From NCBI GenBank assembly GCA_964601355.1, contig CAZRNB010000040.1, forward strand, positions 1 through 23,741: a stretch of DNA of 23,741 nucleotides, in the 5' to 3' direction. This document shows positions 20,878 through 23,741 of this stretch, in pieces. Below the pieces are notes generated by a model. The model was not told the DNA's origin. It made no database searches and saw only the letters and a list, made by a program, of their open reading frames with translations. A program made the translations under genes and the position numbers. This DNA is from CAZRNB01 sp964601355 (GTDB lineage: Bacteria > Planctomycetota > Phycisphaerae > Sedimentisphaerales > Anaerobacaceae). Each line of letters opens with the position of its first letter. Positions within the stretch are counted from its first letter, which is position 1.

Positions 20878-22791
20878 GTGAGAATAACAATACGTGAAAA
20901 AATCTTGGTAATCAGCACCGTGACCTTATTATTGGCAATCGGTGCTAACACATTTGTTATGAGTCAAATGCTCCGAAAAGGATATTCTTCTGCACTACAG
21001 TCAAAGATGGATGTTATTGCCAATACCCTTAAGTCAAATATAGAAAGACTGCTCGGACTTGGGATAGCTGTTGATAATATTGAGGGATTTGAAAGCCAGT
21101 GTCAGGAAATACTGCTGAAACATAAAGAAGTGGCTTACGTTACAGTAGTCCGAGCAAATGGCGAGATATTGTTTCACAATGATCCGGCATATCACGGCAC
21201 GAAAATAAACGACCCGCACATCAGGGAAGCTCTTACGCAAAATAAGCAGATACTTTGCTTGTATGAGGTCGCTGGACAAAAGTTCTACAACACAGTTGTC
21301 CCCGTTGTAAGCAGCTCAAACGAGCCTATTGCAGCCGTGATTATAGGATTTCCAACAATACTTATCGACAATAAGATACATGAGCTTCTTCGTTATAGTT
21401 TTATGGCGGCCATTATATCTTTAGGCCTCGCTACAATCTTGTTGTTGACCAGCCTTTCAATTTCGGTAACGAAACCCTTATACAGTCTTGTAACCACGAT
21501 TCATCAAATTCGAGAAAGCTCGGATTTGAGTAAAAGAGTAAAGGTTGTCTCAAAAGATGAGTTAGGAGATCTTGCACGCTCATTCAACCAGATGACCGAA
21601 GACCTGCAAAGGACGACAACGTCTATAGACAGCCTGAACCTGGAAATCGAACGCCGCAAAAAAGTTGAGTTGTCTCTGCGAAGAAGTGATTACAAATACA
21701 GGACATTACTGAAGAATATTCCACAGAAAATATTCTATAAGGATTTGAATTCGGTTTATGTATTGTGCAATGAAAGCTACGCCGCTGATTTAGGAATACG
21801 TCCGGATGATATTAAAGGTAAGACAGATTACGATTTACATCCCAAGCAGTTAGCTGAAAAGTATATAACCGACGATAGAAGAATCATTGAGTCCGGAAAG
21901 GGCGAGATACTGGAAGAGAGATATACCCATGATGGTAAAGAGCTCTTTGTCTATACATCAAAATCCCCCGTCAGAGACGAGGACGGCAACGTGGTGGGTA
22001 TATTTGGTATCTTCTGGGACATCACAGATAAAAAATTGGCGGAGCTGCGCCAGACTCAGCTGCTTACACAACTGGAAAAAGCCAACAAGGAATTAAATGA
22101 ATTTGTGTACATAATGTCCCACGATTTGAAGACGCCGCTGCGGGGGATTAACACGCTGGTCGATTGGGTCTCAACGGATTACGCAGACAAATTTGACCAG
22201 GAGGGCAAAGAGAAAATAAACCTGCTTTTAAGCAGGGTGAAACGAATGTACAGCCTGCTTGATGGAATCCTGCAATATACGGAGGTCGGACGTCTTAAAG
22301 AGGAGAAAAAATTAGTTAATCTCAATACGCTCGTGCCGGATATTATCAACATGATTGAACATCCGGAAAATATCACTATTACTATTGAAGATGAGCTGCC
22401 GGTGATTGAATGTGAGGAAAAACGAATTACTCATATTTTCCGGAATTTAGTAAATAACGCCGTTAAGTATATGGATAAACCCCAGGGGCACATCAAAATC
22501 GGCTGTGTCGAAGAAAATAACTTCTGGAATTTTAGTGTCTCGGACAATGGTCCTGGAATTGAGGAGAGGTACTTTGAAAAGATATTTCAGCTTTTCCAGA
22601 CGTTAGCTCCGCGTGATGAAATAGAAAGTGCCGGAGTAGGTCTTACGGTCGTTAAGAAGACTGTTGAAATGTATGGAGGCAGGATTTGGGTGGAATCGAA
22701 GGTAGGCCAGGGCAGCACGTTTTTCTTTACGCTGCCTAATCAGGAAGTGAGTGTTAAAAATGAGCAGGTCGAAGTCGGTGTTAATTGTTAA
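20878..22791 (+). CDS. Sensor histidine kinase with periplasmic, HAMP and PAS domains
   Basis: The 637-residue protein has a membrane helix (about 9-29) and a periplasmic sensing region (30-170, Cache-like, with VAYVTVVRANGEILFHND and PVVSSSNEPIAAVIIGF). A second helix (173-195), a HAMP linker (about 196-250) and a PAS domain (270-388, FYKDLNSVYVLCNESYA) follow. Next is a HisKA domain with His415 in MSHDLKTPLRG, then a HATPase with N box NLVNNAVKY (523-531), DNGPG (556-560) and GVGLTVVK (586-593). All catalytic boxes are intact. No receiver domain or response regulator is encoded in the window. GTG 20878 is the start, probably coupled to the binding-protein gene five bases upstream. The 3' end overlaps the TonB-receptor gene by 32 bases. 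Confidence 0.9.
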   Translation: MRITIREKILVISTVTLLLAIGANTFVMSQMLRKGYSSALQSKMDVIANTLKSNIERLLGLGIAVDNIEGFESQCQEILLKHKEVAYVTVVRANGEILFHNDPAYHGTKINDPHIREALTQNKQILCLYEVAGQKFYNTVVPVVSSSNEPIAAVIIGFPTILIDNKIHELLRYSFMAAIISLGLATILLLTSLSISVTKPLYSLVTTIHQIRESSDLSKRVKVVSKDELGDLARSFNQMTEDLQRTTTSIDSLNLEIERRKKVELSLRRSDYKYRTLLKNIPQKIFYKDLNSVYVLCNESYAADLGIRPDDIKGKTDYDLHPKQLAEKYITDDRRIIESGKGEILEERYTHDGKELFVYTSKSPVRDEDGNVVGIFGIFWDITDKKLAELRQTQLLTQLEKANKELNEFVYIMSHDLKTPLRGINTLVDWVSTDYADKFDQEGKEKINLLLSRVKRMYSLLDGILQYTEVGRLKEEKKLVNLNTLVPDIINMIEHPENITITIEDELPVIECEEKRITHIFRNLVNNAVKYMDKPQGHIKIGCVEENNFWNFSVSDNGPGIEERYFEKIFQLFQTLAPRDEIESAGVGLTVVKKTVEMYGGRIWVESKVGQGSTFFFTLPNQEVSVKNEQVEVGVNC

Positions 22792-23741
22792 TAGTCCTGG
22801 TCGTGTAAAGACCATTGCAGACAGCAGTCGTGACTGCAGATGGAAGCTATTGCCGGCTTTAGCGCTGTGGATTTTCTTTAACATCAATGTATGCTTATTT
22901 GCTGAGAAGCAGGACCCAAATGACAAAAAAGACCTCTTCGCAATGTCCATCGAAGAGTTGATGGAGGTGCCGATTGTAGTTTCAGCCGCTCGTCAGGCCC
23001 AGAAAGTCGGCCAGTTATCGGTTCCTGTGAGTGTGATTACCGACCAGGATATTCATTATAGCGGCCTGACTAATATCCCTGAGATTTTGCAGTTTACCCC
23101 CGGAATGGATGTCCTGAAGATAGAGCGTTATCGCTTTGCGGTTGGAGTCCGGGGACTGCATGAATTCATTTCAGACCGCACATTAGTACTTGTCAATGGA
23201 CGTTCTGCCGAAAGTCCGTTGTTTGGAGGCGCAGAATACTACACATTGCCGATTCTTATGGAAGATATTGAACGGATAGAAGTTGTGCGAGGTCCCGGCG
23301 GAGCGGCATGGGGCGCAAACGCCTTTAATGGTGTGATCAACATAATAACAAAAAAGCCGGAAGATGTCCTGGGTGGCTTTGCCTCAACGACAATAACTGA
23401 ATTCGGGGACAGCTACACCCACATTCGCATGGCGGACAAAAAAGACAAGTGGAAATGGCGAGTGTCTGCAGGATATGAAGACCTTAAAAATTCCGACGAT
23501 GCCGGCGCCGGCTACTACAAATCCAATACTACTGCTGGAGTGAATGCTCTAATGGGTTTCAGCAACTTTACTGCGAATGATTTTATGCGCGACTGGCGAT
23601 TTGATACCGAAGCCTTCTATGATTATTCCGACCAGACAAGGATATCATTTGGCACCGGTTATTCCCACGCCCAAGTAGGTGACTATGAGTGGGGGGGATA
23701 TTATCCGGGGGGAACCGGCTGGTATGAAACAGTTCGCTCCT
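22760..23741 (+). CDS. TonB-dependent outer-membrane receptor, 5' part
   Basis: The frame is open from ATG 22760 to the window edge (327 codons) and the gene is cut. The N-terminus is MSRSKSVLIVNSPGRVK, then a signal peptide (LLPALALWIFFNINVCLFA) and MSIEELMEVPIVVSAARQ, which resembles a TonB box region. A plug domain follows: PVSVITDQDI, IPEILQFTPGMDV, VGVRGLHEF, DRTLVLVNGRS, EDIERIEVVRGPGGAAWGANAFNGVINIITKK. Barrel strands then begin. The start lies 32 bases inside the kinase gene, giving tight coupling. No cobalamin or other metal riboswitch precedes it, so the ligand is unknown. The shared block suggests it is the ligand sensed by the binding protein and kinase. Confidence 0.88.
   Translation, partial: MSRSKSVLIVNSPGRVKTIADSSRDCRWKLLPALALWIFFNINVCLFAEKQDPNDKKDLFAMSIEELMEVPIVVSAARQAQKVGQLSVPVSVITDQDIHYSGLTNIPEILQFTPGMDVLKIERYRFAVGVRGLHEFISDRTLVLVNGRSAESPLFGGAEYYTLPILMEDIERIEVVRGPGGAAWGANAFNGVINIITKKPEDVLGGFASTTITEFGDSYTHIRMADKKDKWKWRVSAGYEDLKNSDDAGAGYYKSNTTAGVNALMGFSNFTANDFMRDWRFDTEAFYDYSDQTRISFGTGYSHAQVGDYEWGGYYPGGTGWYETVRS

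Overview
The window looks like the chromosome of an anaerobic, Gram-negative-type bacterium, most likely a planctomycete of the Phycisphaerae/Sedimentisphaerae kind. This is an inference, since there is no rRNA. It rests on outer-membrane proteins (OprB-type porin, TonB-dependent receptor), lipoproteins, a PEP-CTERM-type surface protein, a TIGR03960-type radical SAM protein, a six-gene RNF complex with its ApbE flavinylating enzyme, and many short intergenic 'word' repeats and palindromes.

Layout. 1-106 is the 3' end of a probable TGS-domain GTPase. 215-959 is a minus-strand pair of unrecognised small proteins, followed by about 740 bases without a gene that hold two conspicuous fold-back structures. 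1766-4226 carries a Gfo/Idh/MocA-type oxidoreductase, a membrane-anchored zinc-ribbon protein and, on the minus strand, an M48 metalloprotease lipoprotein. 4327-9924 is the core: a small two-helix membrane protein and then rnfC, D, G, E, A, B, the membrane complex that couples ferredoxin:NAD+ electron transfer to ion pumping. RnfD and RnfG show the threonine motifs that receive covalent FMN, and the enzyme expected to attach it (ApbE) is at 13396-14505.

Between rnfB and apbE lie accessory genes. A MNT-HEPN toxin-antitoxin-type cassette sits between the intact rnfB end and a second, diverged copy of the rnfB 3' end. Then come a PEP-CTERM-type secreted protein and a REP-associated transposase bracketed by its own REP palindromes. 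After apbE come a B12-binding radical SAM protein, a repeat-filled 550-base gap, and a retropepsin-like lipoprotein gene with an in-frame 54-base palindromic insert.

The right end (18341-23741) is one collinear block: OprB-like porin, membrane-anchored ABC-type substrate-binding protein, PAS histidine kinase and TonB-dependent receptor (cut by the window edge). No ABC permease or ATPase is present. I infer that the binding protein feeds information to the kinase and that the two outer-membrane proteins bring the ligand in.

The strongest unusual signals are the rnfB-tail duplication around the HEPN-MNT cassette, an apparent one-base frameshift at the start of the HEPN gene, palindromic repeats inside or at the ends of protein-coding genes (retropepsin, apbE, transposase, M48 and radical SAM tails), and a REP/transposase unit with a GTTTAGC-type foot.
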